A stretch of 64,000 nucleotides of DNA from Oscarella lobularis (GCF_947507565.1 NC_089192.1:124001-188000); one strand, 5' to 3'. Counted from the stretch's first letter, positions 1 to 10,821 are shown. The notes: a model not told the origin generated them from the letters alone. Made by a program: numbers and translations.

Positions 1-1924
1 GAGATAGAATGTATACATAATGCACTGAATAAATAATTATTTTGTTTCCTATTAATTAAAATGTACTAGGGTCTTTGAGACTGATCTGAAGACGGATGAA
101 AGCGTGTGTTTGTTTAGGGAGAAGGCTCCCGTATTAAGTGTCCGTACTATTATAGTCTTTTCGTATATGTATTCTAGTTTTAATTCTTTTTGCAGCTTGA
201 ACTTGACGCTAGCGATCCTCCGGGACTTTGGGCAGCAACAACGAATTCATCAATATCAAAATGGGTAAAATATATAAGTAAATGAATAAATACGCGAGTA
301 TTGGGGTGGTATATATAGTCAATATCTAAACCCTCGTCTGCTAATAATATTAGCAAAAACGAAGAATTCAAAGGAACTTCGTCTACCCTGCAAACAATAC
401 CTGGTTGATTAAATAATGTATTAATTAATTAATTAAACGAGTGGTGCCCTAGGTGATCCGGGAATCGTTCGTATTCACATTTTGAATAATAAACGTCACA
501 TTTTAACAAAAGATACGCATGAAAACGTCGTTTTGTGGGATGCATTCAAGGTAAAAATAAATAAATAATAAAAGTTCTACACAATTAATTAATTAATTAA
601 GAAAAACCCCGTAGGCATCCAAAATTGAAAATCTCGGCAAAGTAGATTTCGACGACGAAGTCAAACGTCGCTACGAAAAAATCTACGTACCAAATTGGTT
701 CACAGCTGATTCTCGAACGGGGGTGTGTCCCTCCTCCCAATGAAAACATACAAATAATAAAATTACTAATATTAGATGCTTAATATTCGTTTGGATGAGT
801 CGGACGCCCTTCAAACGTGGGTTACAGCCAAAGACATTGGCTTAGCCAATGACGATGCAAGACGTCAGTAGAAATCAAATCAATACATTTTTAGTATATA
901 TTTTTCTTAGTAAATTTCGGTGTACTCGTCTTGCAAGCGATTCTCGAGCATTGGCCTTTGACACATCGTCGCAAAGAATATTCCGGTATAATAAATAAAT
1001 TAATTAATTAACCTATGACACAAAGACACTCGTATTTAGAAAGTGAGCAAACTCCAGAAGACAGCGGCGAAGTAAAGAAATCGTTCCCCATCAATAGATA
1101 TAGATAATTAGATTACTTATTCTTGAGGTTGTAAAAGGAAATGGCTACTTTTCTTTTCCGCGTCACACCCCCGTAGTGTTTAGCGAATTAGGCGACAGCG
1201 GTCGCACGCTCATGCGATTGCTCGTTGGCGACGCGGTCAATCTTCAAGAGGGGCTCTTTCTCGATGAAACCGTGCCCGCCTGGGTAACGGATGTCGTTGT
1301 ACGCGTAAGTTATAAACACCCAGACGTACGTACATACATACATGTATGGGATTCTATAGCGAGTTTTTCCTAAATATTTAAAAGTGCCTTTTGTATTGCA
1401 ACCGTGGAAGTCTTCTTCTTTGAAACCTCTCAGACGGTCTGCGTTTATGACGTCATGGTTCGTTTTTTTTTTTGCAATGGCGTTTCTCTCTATATAGGGA
1501 TCGTTTGTCTGCGAGCGATTATTTAAAAGTGAGAAAAGTGTGCGAGCACGTCTACGAGAAGTTGTTCTTCGGCGAAGATCTTTCCGGAAATGGGAGTAGG
1601 TCCGAAGAAGATAGCAGTTCGCGTAGTGAACGAGCCGAAGAAAAAATCGAAATTCTCTGTCAAGATCAAGTAGTCTCTTTATATATAGATGATATCTTTT
1701 AGTAAGAAGACCGGCGATTTTTATAGGTTCTTGACTATAACATGGACTTGAGAACTGCCAAGTATTTCATCTGGAGAAGTGGCAATGACCTGGTGTTGCA
1801 GTACCGACTACGATACGTCGAAACGGACAAAAAGGACGAGAAAAAATCGTCAGGAAAAAAAGAAAAGCCAACGACTCCGACGACAACAAAAGACTCCGAC
1901 TTCGAAAAAGGTCAGAGAGACTAA
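1..1924 (+). CDS. WDR48: WDR48/UAF1, C-terminal half (5' end outside window)
   Basis: WDR48 is the WD40 cofactor that activates the deubiquitinases USP1, USP12 and USP46 (Fanconi/PCNA deubiquitination). About ten exons are visible from 70 on, separated by AT-rich introns of roughly 40-80 bp. They encode the end of the propeller ([31 protein letters not shown]), then the linker [19 protein letters not shown], then the C-terminal SUMO-like region ([47 protein letters not shown]). These blocks follow human WDR48 in order. The protein ends in a Lys/Thr-rich tail and stops at 1922-1924. Upstream exons with the start and the first WD repeats lie left of the window. The family call is firm; individual splice sites in the acidic linker near 1040-1130 are less certain. 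Confidence 0.93.
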
Positions 1925-2015
1925 AACAATAAGAATCTTTATTATTGCATTCGACACACCGAAAAAATAAATAAATAAAAATAAACTCCATATCTATATC
2001 TATCTATAGTTGATA

Positions 2016-2726
2016 TTAACTCTTAAATATCTTGACTTTCCCGTTGATATCCTTACGACAGGTCGGACATAGACGAATGGACAATGCGCATGCGCTACAG
2101 ACGACCAAATGCTTACAGGGCTCCAATAAAACGTCCATATCGTCTTCGAAGCAAATCTTACACAAATTGGCGTCGATTCGATTCTCGAGTTCGACGATCT
2201 TTTCGCGCAACTCGTCCTCATTCGTCTTACCTCGACGTCGTCGCTTCGTCGTCGTTTCGCGCAACGATTCGCGCATCATCGTTCGACGATGACTTTCGCT
2301 CGCTTCCAATTCGTTTTCGAGACGTTTCACGGTGCGACTCAGCTCTTCGCGTCGTTTCCATTCGTTTTTGTAGCGATTGTATTGGAAGACTTCTTCGGCT
2401 TTGCTCTTGGAGCATTGGACAAATTTTCCTTGGCCGTACCATAATACGGGCACTTTTCTCCACGAGTTTGTCTGCAGGTCCATGTAGAATTTCTGCCCGT
2501 TCGCTCTCACGCATATCGGTATTTCGCTTCCGCCGACGTGAGATCGAAATATTTCGTAATTCGTTTGTTTCGACGGCTTCGTTTCCGGTTTCGTCGTCGT
2601 CGTCGCCGTTTGCCCGTATGCAGGCGACAACGGCGTCGGCGACGTCGATTCCGGCGACCACGCTTCGCCGACGAGAACGCGACGTACGAGACGATCCGAA
2701 TAGACGCTCGACGCTCCGCATCCCAT
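2016..2726 (-). CDS. RING-finger protein, intronless, putatively N-myristoylated
   Basis: Single-exon gene of about 236 residues. The start chosen is the ATG at 2726, giving MGCGASS: Gly2 plus Cys3 is a typical myristoylation/palmitoylation signal. A GTG just upstream is not needed. The middle has a short conserved-looking block (GQKFYMDLQTNSWRKVP) followed by a charged coiled coil of about 80 residues rich in Arg and Glu. The C-terminus is a C3HC4 RING of the IAP/MGRN1 style (CKICFEDDMDVLLEPCKH, then CSACALSIRLCPTC). It is probably a membrane-tethered E3 ubiquitin ligase. I do not recognise a specific ortholog. The gene is divergent from MNAT1, and its first bases lie inside a tandem repeat shared with the MNAT1 5' region. 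Confidence 0.8.
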   Translation of the reverse strand: MGCGASSVYSDRLVRRVLVGEAWSPESTSPTPLSPAYGQTATTTTKPETKPSKQTNYEIFRSHVGGSEIPICVRANGQKFYMDLQTNSWRKVPVLWYGQGKFVQCSKSKAEEVFQYNRYKNEWKRREELSRTVKRLENELEASESHRRTMMRESLRETTTKRRRRGKTNEDELREKIVELENRIDANLCKICFEDDMDVLLEPCKHLVVCSACALSIRLCPTCRKDINGKVKIFKS

Positions 2727-3125
2727 CACAACATACGGGATGCTTTATACGGGGACATCAATGAAGTCAACGTGTCGATCGTTATTGGTAAGATGACGTC
2801 ATCAAAAGACGAGATAATCGTTTTGAGAGCGATTATGTATCACAACATACGGGATACTTTATACGGGGACATCAATGGAATGTCAAAGTCCATTATGAAG
2901 CATCTAATCAACGTGTACAATCGTTGTTGGTAATCGAAAGACGAGATAAATCGTTTTGAGAGCGATTATGCATCACAACATACGGGATACTTTATACGGG
3001 AACATCAATGGAATTTTCGTGTCCTCGCTGTCAAACGAGCAGCTTTCAAAAGCCCAATATGAAGCTTCTAATCAACGTGTGCGGTCATCGTTTGTAAGAT
3101 GACGTCATCGAAAGAGGAGATAAGT
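2724..3125. repeat. Three degenerate tandem units derived from the MNAT1 5' end
   Basis: The string ATCACAACATACGGGATRCT followed by TTATACGGG and ACATCAATG occurs three times, beginning near 2725, 2839 and 2972. The third copy leads into the MNAT1 start codon. Unit 2 continues with a shortened version of MNAT1 exon 1 (ATGAAGCATCTAATCAACGTG against ATGAAGCTTCTAATCAACGTG). Units 1-3 also share the following intron start with TGACGTCATC and GAGATAA. Units 1 and 2 therefore look like broken copies of promoter, exon 1 and the start of intron 1, left of the working copy. Copy 1 overlaps the start codon of the divergent RING gene. Confidence 0.8.
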
Positions 3126-4250
3126 CGTGTAGAAGGCGAATTTAGATGCGAATCGTGCGTCGATGCTCTGTTCGTTCATCCGACGGCGAATTGCTTCGAA
3201 TGCGGCCGTCCTCTGCGTCGATCCAACTATCGATTGCAGCAGTTCGAAGACGCGATTGTCGATAAGGAAGTTAATATACGAAAAAATATACTAAAAGAGT
3301 CAGGAATTCGCGATTAGACGAATTCTCATTGATATTAATTAATTAATTTTGCTAGTTATAATATGAGAGAGGATCAATTTGATTCTCTTGACGCGTATAA
3401 TGACTACTTAGAAGAAATCGAGACAATTGGTATTTTAATTAAAAATTTAGATATAGGATTTGAATAAATATTTCAGTGTTTAATTTGACCAATGGGATTG
3501 ACGTGGAATCGACTAAGGCGAGAGTCGAAGAATACAAGAAGAAAAATAAAGCGATGATTTTGAAAACGAGACAAGAAAATGTAACGAAAAATTTTAATTA
3601 TTGTTTTTAATAATGAGTTTCTTACTAAGGCACGTGAAGAGTTGGCTTTGCTAGCTGCAATTCAAGAGGAAAAGAAAGAGGAAGAAAATCGGCGACAGAG
3701 AGCAATTTTAGAAAAATTCGAGGAGAAAAAATTTAAAAAAGATGCCAACTTGAAATTATTAGACGAATTGGTAATAGTTGATCTTATAAGTGACGTCATT
3801 CCGCATGTGTGAAATTTCAGGAAAAAACGGATAAATCAGCAAAAGAAATTCTAGCCAATCACGTACCCGTCAAAAAACAAGTATTAGCCCAGAAAAGTTT
3901 CCGCACCTCTGTAATAAGATAAATAGATAAATAATGGGATTATGAATAATTGTATTGATTTAGGTGGTCATGTTGCCTATAGTACCTGATGAACCTTACA
4001 CATATAAATCTAACCATGATAATGACGTCACATTTGGTCCTGAATTATTGGGATTAGATGAAATTGAAAGCAATGAGTAAGTAAACGTAATTAATTATAT
4101 GAAGTCACGTGACATATATGCAATAATAGTTATCTGCGTCATGTTGCTGATCCTGATGAACGTCAAATGGCGTGCGGATTCAGCAAAGACATCAAATGCC
4201 GACGCGCGCTAGATGACGCCTTTTCTGGTCTCTTTTATTTCTCGCAATAG
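3008..4250 (+). CDS. MNAT1: CDK-activating kinase assembly factor MAT1
   Basis: MAT1 is the third subunit of CDK7-cyclin H (CAK) and links CAK to TFIIH. Exon 1 encodes MEFSCPRCQTSSFQKP and the first half of the RING, through CGH. A GTAAGA donor joins the acceptor near 3144 to restore L-CESCVDALFVHPTANCFECG. Later exons give NMREDQFDSLDAYNDYLEE, a Lys/Glu-rich coiled coil, and the C-terminal CAK-activating segment ending RRALDDAFSGLFYFSQ. The order and spacing match human MAT1 (about 300 residues). The TAG stop is at 4248-4250. The start used is the ATG just after the TTATACGGG motif in repeat unit 3. Introns are about 40-70 bp. Confidence 0.93.
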
Positions 4251-4299
4251 TCACGTGAGTATAAAACAACCCCGCCCCCGCCCTCGTCCCCGCCCCCTC

Positions 4300-5355
4300 T
4301 CAATTTGTAAGTACTTTTGCTGGCGCCGACTGAGATTCAGTCGGTCGAGACAGAGAAAAACATTGGGGCCCCTTTTGAATGGAATCGGGTAACGAGCAAT
4401 AGGACAATGATTTGGGACTAAATTTAACGGCCGCCGTACGTTTCTGTAATCTTCCGGGAACGCCCGTCGTACTGCAACGTTGCATTTTTGTTGCTACTTT
4501 TAATATTCCCGGATCGGCGTCCATCTTTTCCGACGTTGCCATGGATTCCTTAACTTTGACCCAGCGCTGTTCGACGCGCAGCTGCTCGCGTCGACGATTT
4601 TCTTCGCGACATTTTTCCACGATTTGTCGTACGTTGAATGGAGCCGAAACGCAGCGGCTTTTTCTATATACGGGACTGTCCATGTAGGATCGTAATCGCA
4701 ACATACTCGTTGCCGCGTTAAAACTCGATCCGGGACCCGTGGAAACCGTTATTCCCGGCGGCTGATGAGAAACGCGACACGGCGCGCTTTTAGCTAGCGT
4801 GCGTCTTTGCGTGACGTCATTCCATTGAACATCGTGATGTTGCGAATAACGTTTAAGAAGTCGAAAAACGTCGCGATTGCCGGTCAATTGAGCTCGAACG
4901 AGTGGACAAACGCCGCGCGCGTCCGGAACGTCGATCGATAGTCGATATTTCGCCATCGCAACGACGATCATCTCGACGAGAAGAAAATCGCCCGAAACGA
5001 CGGCAATCGCGAGCGCCGTTTCGCCTTTATCGTCGCGCGCATTCAAATCGACTTCGTTTCCGTCTAAGAGAAGTCGAACGAGCCGACGACGACCCGTTTC
5101 GCAGGCGTAATGCAAAGCAGTGCGTTTGTGGGCGTGGTCAACGACATTGGGATCGGCGCGTCGTTCCCACAGCATTAGAAATATGTCCGTGCACGTTTTC
5201 TCGTCTTTGATGAGCGTCGCGAGTATTAGAGCCGTTCGGCCGCGTTCGTCGCGCGAATCGACCCACGATCCTTGCTTTAGTAGAAGTCGTACCTGATGCG
5301 TCCGGGATGCTGAAACGGCCCGGATTAGAGCACCGCAATTGCGTCCTTTGGGCAT
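4300..5355 (-). CDS. Ankyrin-repeat protein, intronless
   Basis: Single exon, 351 residues, start ATG at 5355. The N-terminal half carries about four to five ankyrin repeats: the opening block GALIRAVSASRTHQVRLLL, then GRTALILATLIKD, TALHYACETGRRRLVRLLL and GETALAIAVVSGDFLLVEMI. The C-terminal half is Ser/Arg-rich and low complexity, with a charged helix (EENRRREQLRVEQRWVKV). The opening resembles the vertebrate ANKRD34/ANKRD63 type (GNALIKAV...LLLxGA), but I would not name an ortholog. It converges with MNAT1, 49 bp between stops. About 95 bp upstream of the start is an X-box-like palindrome. Confidence 0.8.
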   Translation of the reverse strand: MPKGRNCGALIRAVSASRTHQVRLLLKQGSWVDSRDERGRTALILATLIKDEKTCTDIFLMLWERRADPNVVDHAHKRTALHYACETGRRRLVRLLLDGNEVDLNARDDKGETALAIAVVSGDFLLVEMIVVAMAKYRLSIDVPDARGVCPLVRAQLTGNRDVFRLLKRYSQHHDVQWNDVTQRRTLAKSAPCRVSHQPPGITVSTGPGSSFNAATSMLRLRSYMDSPVYRKSRCVSAPFNVRQIVEKCREENRRREQLRVEQRWVKVKESMATSEKMDADPGILKVATKMQRCSTTGVPGRLQKRTAAVKFSPKSLSYCSLPDSIQKGPQCFSLSRPTESQSAPAKVLTN

Positions 5356-5448
5356 CGAAACGTAGACGCGTAGACGTAGACGTAGGGAAAAAAAAGGGGC
5401 CCTGCTCTTTCTTTGTATCTAAAACGCGTTCTAAACGATAGGTGATAA

Positions 5449-5467
5449 CCTGTTGCTAGGCAACAGG
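5449..5467. promoter_or_regulatory. X-box-like palindrome (RFX site candidate)
   Basis: CCTGTTGCTAGGCAACAGG is an 8-bp perfect inverted repeat around TAG. Its core GTTGCT-A-GGCAAC fits the RFX X-box pattern (GTTGCC, short spacer, GGCAAC). It sits about 94 bp upstream of the ankyrin-repeat gene start and 6 bp beyond the PDCL3 stop. The most natural reading is a promoter element of the ankyrin gene. Confidence 0.5.
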
Positions 5468-5473
5468 CGTGTC

Positions 5474-6357
5474 CTAATCGGAGTCATCTGACGTGTTAGC
5501 GCGCGCGCTAGAAAAAACGTCACGTATTTTACGCTTTTGCCACGGATCTTCGTCCAAATCCGTTTTCACGGCGCCAATTTTTGATAATTTCCATTCCAGT
5601 TCTAAAAGAAAATTCAACCCTCTTTTTGTGATATAAATAATTAGTTTATTTATTTATTTACCATCTTGAGTGAGATTCATGCCACCTAGTTCTATGGGTC
5701 CCACCATTTGGCCTTTCATTTCGCTTTCGTAATAGACAAAAATCGTCGGAAGATTTCGATCCGGGTAATTAGGTATGCATAGTGTAGAAATCGACTTCAA
5801 AAATTTCGTTGCGGCAAATTTTGCCGCTAGACGAGCCAAATGTTGATTCACCAACGCACAGAGAGGAATTCTAAAAATCATTAATCGAATTAATTAATTC
5901 GATTAATTAATTGAATTTTGTACCCTTGCTTATATAAATGAAGAATGACCCAGACTCCGTTTCCTGCTTTATTTACTTCCTGTACGTATTCTACTGCCGT
6001 AATTTCATTTACTTCTCCAAATCGACGCTTCGCCTGTTGGACTTTCATTTCGGCCAATCGTTTTTGCCTGTCCAATTACGTATGGAATTGCTTGTCGTAG
6101 CGCGCGTTACTGTTGAGATCTCGCCTGTATTGGAGCATCACTCTTTCGTCTTCTTCGTCTTCCAATTCGTCGAGTTCGTCTAGAGTCATGTCTTCTATGG
6201 CTTTTTCTCCTCGCTGTTTTTCTTCGATCGACTTCTCGATCATGTCGCCGAGTTGATCTTCCGTTAATTCGACCGAACCCGCGTCCGTTTTCGGGGGTAG
6301 TATCCCCTTTTCTCGAAGAACGTCGTTCCACTGCGTGTCCTCGTCTGGATTTTGCAT
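5474..6357 (-). CDS. PDCL3: Phosducin-like protein PDCL3/PhLP2
   Basis: PhLP2 proteins are thioredoxin-fold co-chaperones of the CCT/TRiC chaperonin. Four exons are read on the minus strand: [20 protein letters not shown] and an acidic helix; [18 protein letters not shown] with [38 protein letters not shown] with [20 protein letters not shown] and the strand GGMNLT; and [19 protein letters not shown] with a short acidic tail. Each block matches human PDCL3 in order. The tail ends SDDSD at 5474. It is head-to-head with CRBN; the starts are 56 bp apart. Confidence 0.94.
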
Positions 6358-6413
6358 TTCACGAATCGTCCACGTGATACGTCGCTAACGTACGTTACCT
6401 AAAAACACTAGAG
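6358..6413. promoter_or_regulatory. Bidirectional promoter PDCL3/CRBN
   Basis: Only 56 bp separate the two divergent start codons, so 5' UTRs and core promoters must overlap. The interval contains CCACGTGATA (E-box core CACGTG) and the palindromic CGTACG. No TATA box was seen. Confidence 0.55.
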
Positions 6414-8185
6414 ATGGAAGACGAAGCATTGTTGCCCAATGAAGACGATTCGGACAGCGAAGAGACTTCAATCGAAAGCCGTAAGACTAGAATCTACACA
6501 ATTCCTCATCTGACACGCAGTAGAAGGGGAAAGCGACGAGGAAAGAGAAGAAACGTTCGATTGCGCACTCCCCACGACTCACTCGGTAAGAAAAGGGGGG
6601 CGGGGCTCCAGGGCCCCTCCACGTACAATATTCGTACCTATTCGAAGTACTTGGGCGACGATATGAACGAACTGAGCGGTCGAACGCTTCTCGAATGGGA
6701 ACGCGAAATCGATCTCGACATTCTCCCACTTCCGGGTGTCGTTCTCATCCCAGGCGAAACCCTTCCACTCTACCTATACCAAGCCCACGTAAAAAATCAA
6801 TTAAGTAATTCAATTAATTAATTTATTAATTTAATTAAGCACGTGACTATGGTGAAAAGATGTATTGAAGGCAATCGCACGTTTGGCGTGTGTTGTCTTT
6901 TTCGCCACGCCCCCGATGAGGAGGGCCACGTGACGACCCTATCTAATGTTGGTACGACAGCCGAAGTGTTTTCCGTCAAGGAAGACATGACGGCTGGAAT
7001 TGATACAATTACCGTCAAAGCGACGGGTCGCCAGAGATTTTCCATTCTTTCGAGACGTCGTCAAATTGACGGCAACGTTGTAGCGAGAGTGAGGATTAAG
7101 TCCGAGCACGTGATATCCGGTCCACCCCAGTCCGCCTTTGCTCTTCCGCCGTCACTTCTCGCTCTTAAACCCGTCACCGTTGCCACGACGACACAGAAAC
7201 AAAGAGTCATGGAGAAAGTACGGGATCTCAATGATCCTCTTTAATTGATTATATTTATATATATAAAGATGCGTTCTAATCCGCCTTCTATGGGTCAATT
7301 TCCGCTTTGGGTCTATAAATTGTATGATTGTGTAAGTTTGATGTTCGGTGGGTGGGCGGGGGCGGGGCTTTCTAATTAAACGTGCTAGAACATAATTTTG
7401 GATAAAGTTAAAGCGAGTCTGAAATCTTGGAACGATAAAGTGAACGTTGATCACGTGTCCCTTGATCCAATTGGTAAAATTGTGCATGGTCTCCGCTCGC
7501 TCCCTCGCGCACGTTTTTAGACGTTTTTCATTTGCCCAGCCTTTTCTTTTTGGATTGCCGCTAATTTGCCCTTGGACGACGCGCTTCGGGTCGAACTTTT
7601 AACAATCGATTCAGTCATATATCGACTGCAAAGAGAACTAACAATTATACGCAAAGTAAACTATGATATTTAAAAAATCAATCGAAATTTACTCTTAACT
7701 AAAGTACGCCGCATTTTGCTGCGAACACTGCGAAGCTCCAATCGGGCACAAAGACGACTTATTCAGGTTAAATAATAAATATAAATCACGTGACATCATT
7801 CAATGAATTGACGTAGCATGTCTTTGGACGGTCCTTTGGCTTCATACGTCAATCCAGGCGGTTACGTTCACCAAACCATAACTCTTTACAAAGTCATCCA
7901 CACGCGAACCGTTTCCCATCCCACAACGGAAAATTCCTGGTTTCCAGGGTAACATAGAAACCCGTATACACTATAATCTCGACTCTGTATGTTAGTTACG
8001 CGTGGAGTATCGTCCAATGTTCTCGTTGCGCCTCGCATCTCGGATGGAAATTCGCGCGCGCTCGACGAGATCTTCGACCGGCGAAATTCTACGGAATCAC
8101 GCGCTCCGCCATAAAACCGGCAATTGTTGATACAAGTGGCGGCAACGAATCGACAACAAATCGAGGAATGTGCCGACAATCATAA
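6414..8185 (+). CDS. CRBN: Cereblon (CRL4 substrate receptor)
   Basis: Cereblon is the DDB1-CUL4 substrate receptor that binds cyclic-imide degrons and thalidomide-type drugs in its CULT domain. The N-terminus is acidic (MEDEALLPNEDDSDSEE). The Lon-like domain shows LPGVVLIPGETLPLYLY, GTTAEVFSVKED and VKATGRQRFSIL. The DDB1-binding helices follow, for example near 7540 a block with PLDDALRVELLTID. The CULT domain has the first zinc pair CCEHC, the block GPLASYVNPGGYVHQT, then [21 protein letters not shown] and LGWKF. The three cage tryptophans (human W380, W386, W400) are all present; human His378 is Asn here. TAA stop at 8183-8185. A GC-rich insertion in the first ORF (6595-6630) is probably an intron. 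Confidence 0.93.
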
Positions 8186-8260
8186 TAAATAATTAACGTA
8201 GTCGTTTATATGAACGTGTTTGTGACGTCATAAATAAATAGTGGCAGGGGGTGTGGGATC

Positions 8261-9515
8261 ATGGGGGATCGAAGCGTTTCGGATATTTTTCGACACATAA
8301 AAGCGCATTTTAATTCGTCGATGAGCCACCATCGCTCTTCCGGCGAAACGCCGCCCAATCGTCGCGACAAACCGAAGCGCTATCGACCCACAATGGAACA
8401 GTTAGTCAAATCGCACAAAAGACGCAAGGACATGGAAAACGCGGGATTTTTCTGCCCCGCGCGCGTTCCGTATAAATGCGCCGGTAAGGTGGCACTCGAT
8501 CTCGGCGACTTGCTGCTAAATCGGCTCGGACTCGTTACCCAAGTGAAAAACAGTGACGTCATCAAAAAATGGCGTTAATTATTTATTGATATACAGGCCG
8601 AGTCTCTTCCGAGATTACCGCAGCTTCAGATGAGATCAAAATTAACGAAAAAAAAGAATCCGGTGCGTATGTCGGAAGTCTCGCGGTGGAATATTAATTA
8701 ATAGATATTCAATTTTGAGACGGATGCTAAAACTGAGGCTGAGGCCGAAGACGAGGAAGCAAATTTAGTTGTCGAAGAGACTCGCTTGCGAACGAGTCTT
8801 CTCGAATTGACCAAGCGCATTCGTGGACTAAAAGCCGGCCAGACGTGGAGTGACTGCAAAGCGGAATACGAATCAAATATGGTAGCAGCACAGATAAATA
8901 ATTTCGTACGAAGGTAATAAGTGTATATAGGCAAAATTAGTTGATGGAGAGCAAACGGATAGTCTTTCCCTAAATTGGGAAAAATTGCTGAAATCTCCTG
9001 ACTATCGTTTATACATGAATTCCACGTGTCTGAACGAATTTGAAAATCTCGAGAAAAGTACTGGGCGCGATCCTATTGAGGTGGAAAGAGAAAGGTTACA
9101 TAGTAGTATAAGATACATAAAATTTCTTGACTTTATTTATTTGTAGATATTACACTGCACGTGCCGAAAACGAATTTGTAATGAAACTCAGTGCAATCTA
9201 CGTCATAATTTGCTGCATTTGCTACATCAAAAGCAGAGATCTCAAGAAAAAGGCATAAACTTTTTTAATTAATTAATTAAATTAATATACATATAGAGAC
9301 CATTTGACGGGGAAAAAGTTAAGAAACTCAAAAGGAATTTGCCTCGCGATAGTCACGGTCACGTGATCTTGCCACCAAGCGTACCATCCGATAAATATAA
9401 CATGGGAATTTCTCCTCCATCACAATCTGTACGAATTCAGTCAGCATTAATGCGAACGCCGGTTGGCCAACGCCAGCAGAGTACAGTCAATTTTAAATCT
9501 CCTTTTCGACGGTGA
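8261..9515 (+). CDS. Unrecognised protein, about eight exons
   Basis: Exon 1 starts at ATG 8261 (MGDRSVSDIFRHIKAHF) and continues basic (KRYRPTMEQLVKSHKRRKDM), then GFFCPARVPYKCAGKVAL. Later exons give AESLPRLPQLQ, an acidic helix (AKTEAEAEDEEANLVVEETR), LELTKRIRGLKAGQTWSDCK, NWEKLLKSPDYRLYMNSTCL and GRDPIEVERER. The end is a basic, Ser/Pro-rich tail (SPPSQSVRIQSALMRTPVGQ) stopping at 9513-9515. No transmembrane segment is obvious and I do not recognise a family. The acidic and heptad-like segments suggest a coiled coil. The next gene starts 38 bp downstream on the same strand. Exon phases are consistent, so a real gene is likely; its function is unknown. Confidence 0.6.
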
Positions 9516-9553
9516 AAAAGACGTCTTATAAAAAAGATAAATAAATAATAATA

Positions 9554-10821
9554 ATGTCTTCTCTCAGTTTGAACGCGAAGAATCGAAAGTCGTCTGCAAC
9601 GCGATTAATTTCTCGGTTGGAAACGTGGGACGAGTTAATGGCCGTGGGAGAGAACGGCGATTGGTCGAGTAGCGCTAGTGTCATTCCAAAGCGAACTATC
9701 TTCATTAAACCATTCGATAATCAAAGGAGTCGTAAGGGAGGGGGAATTGAGGCCGGGCAAGACACGCTGACTCCTTGGCAGAAAATGATGCTGATTCAGG
9801 ACGAAGAAGAGGGTAAGAATCCGCTTAATAAATTAATTAAAACGTCCTGTCTCCTATATAGTCTTGTTTTAGATGAGGTCAGTTTGAAAAAATTGAAGAA
9901 AAATCAGGAGAGGTGAGAAGAACATAGAATACACTTAGAAAAACTAAATTGAGCTAGGGGCGAGAAATCTCCTGAGGAACAAGTGAAGACTTTGCTACGA
10001 AAATTTCGGCAAACCGAACGCAAAGCGGCGACTTCACTGCAAGAAAACTTGGACAATTACAAAACGTACAGGAGCAGTTAGTTAGTTAGTTAGTTAGTTA
10101 GTTGCCTTTCTCTCTCTTGCATGCGGATACTTTAGGGATGCGGACGATTTGCTATTGGAGAAAATGAAACGACTTCGCTTTCAAACATCGTGGGATGTGA
10201 ACGGGGATTTGGCGTGGATAAGACGCGATGCGAAGGATCAGCTGAAGCTTCGCAGAACGAGAGCTCACGAAAATGAATACGGTTCAAGTAAATGGTCAGT
10301 ACTGTCAGGAATTAATTAATTAGAAATGATCTCTTTTATTTATATAGGTTTGCTAAGCTTTATAGAGAATTTAGGGCTGTTTTTGGAAAAGAGGAGCGAA
10401 GTGGGAGCGATAGCGAGTCGGAAAAAAGATACAGAGAAGCAGTCGAGTTATTGGAAGTTCTGAAAAAAATTTCATCTGAGCCGATTTCAAATCTACCTCA
10501 AGCCAAGGTAGAAGAAGAGTAGAATATGTAGTAGAAGAATCAATCTCAAGTGGCAAATGCATAGGCAAAACTTTGTTTGCTGGCCTTTTCTCTGCCCGCT
10601 GTCGAAGTGTGCTCCAAAGCTGTAGCGGATGGATTTCAGGTAAATTAACTATTAATTGATAAATGGGCGAAATGAGTACAGTACGTTAGACTGTGCTGCA
10701 CGACATCTTCGGATGCAAAGCGTCACATTACGCTGATTGGATGGAAACGAGAAGATTACCCGCTCCACTTCCGCTATCCCAATCACTCCAAACGTACACC
10801 GGAAATGACCAATTCATTTAG
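9554..10821 (+). CDS. Unrecognised helical protein
   Basis: ATG at 9554 (MSSLSLNAKNRKSSATRLIS), with six to eight exons. Recognisable blocks are SRLETWDELMAVGENGDWSS, DTLTPWQKMMLIQDEEE, SPEEQVKTLLRKFRQTERKA, DDLLLEKMKRLRFQTSWDVN, LAWIRRDAKDQLKLRRTRAH, KRYREAVELLEVLKKISSEP and KLCLLAFSLPAVEVCSKAV. The last exon gives YVRLCCTTSSDAKRHYADWM and ends GNDQFI at 10821. The protein is about 300 residues, highly charged and helical, with no signal peptide and no family I can name. It lies between the previous unknown gene and TRAPPC9, all on the plus strand, with about 110 bp before TRAPPC9. Confidence 0.6.

Noticed and set aside
2084-2764. 226-codon plus-strand frame rich in Arg and Ser
   Set aside because: Antisense shadow of the RING gene; composition follows the Arg/Glu codons on the other strand and there is no domain.
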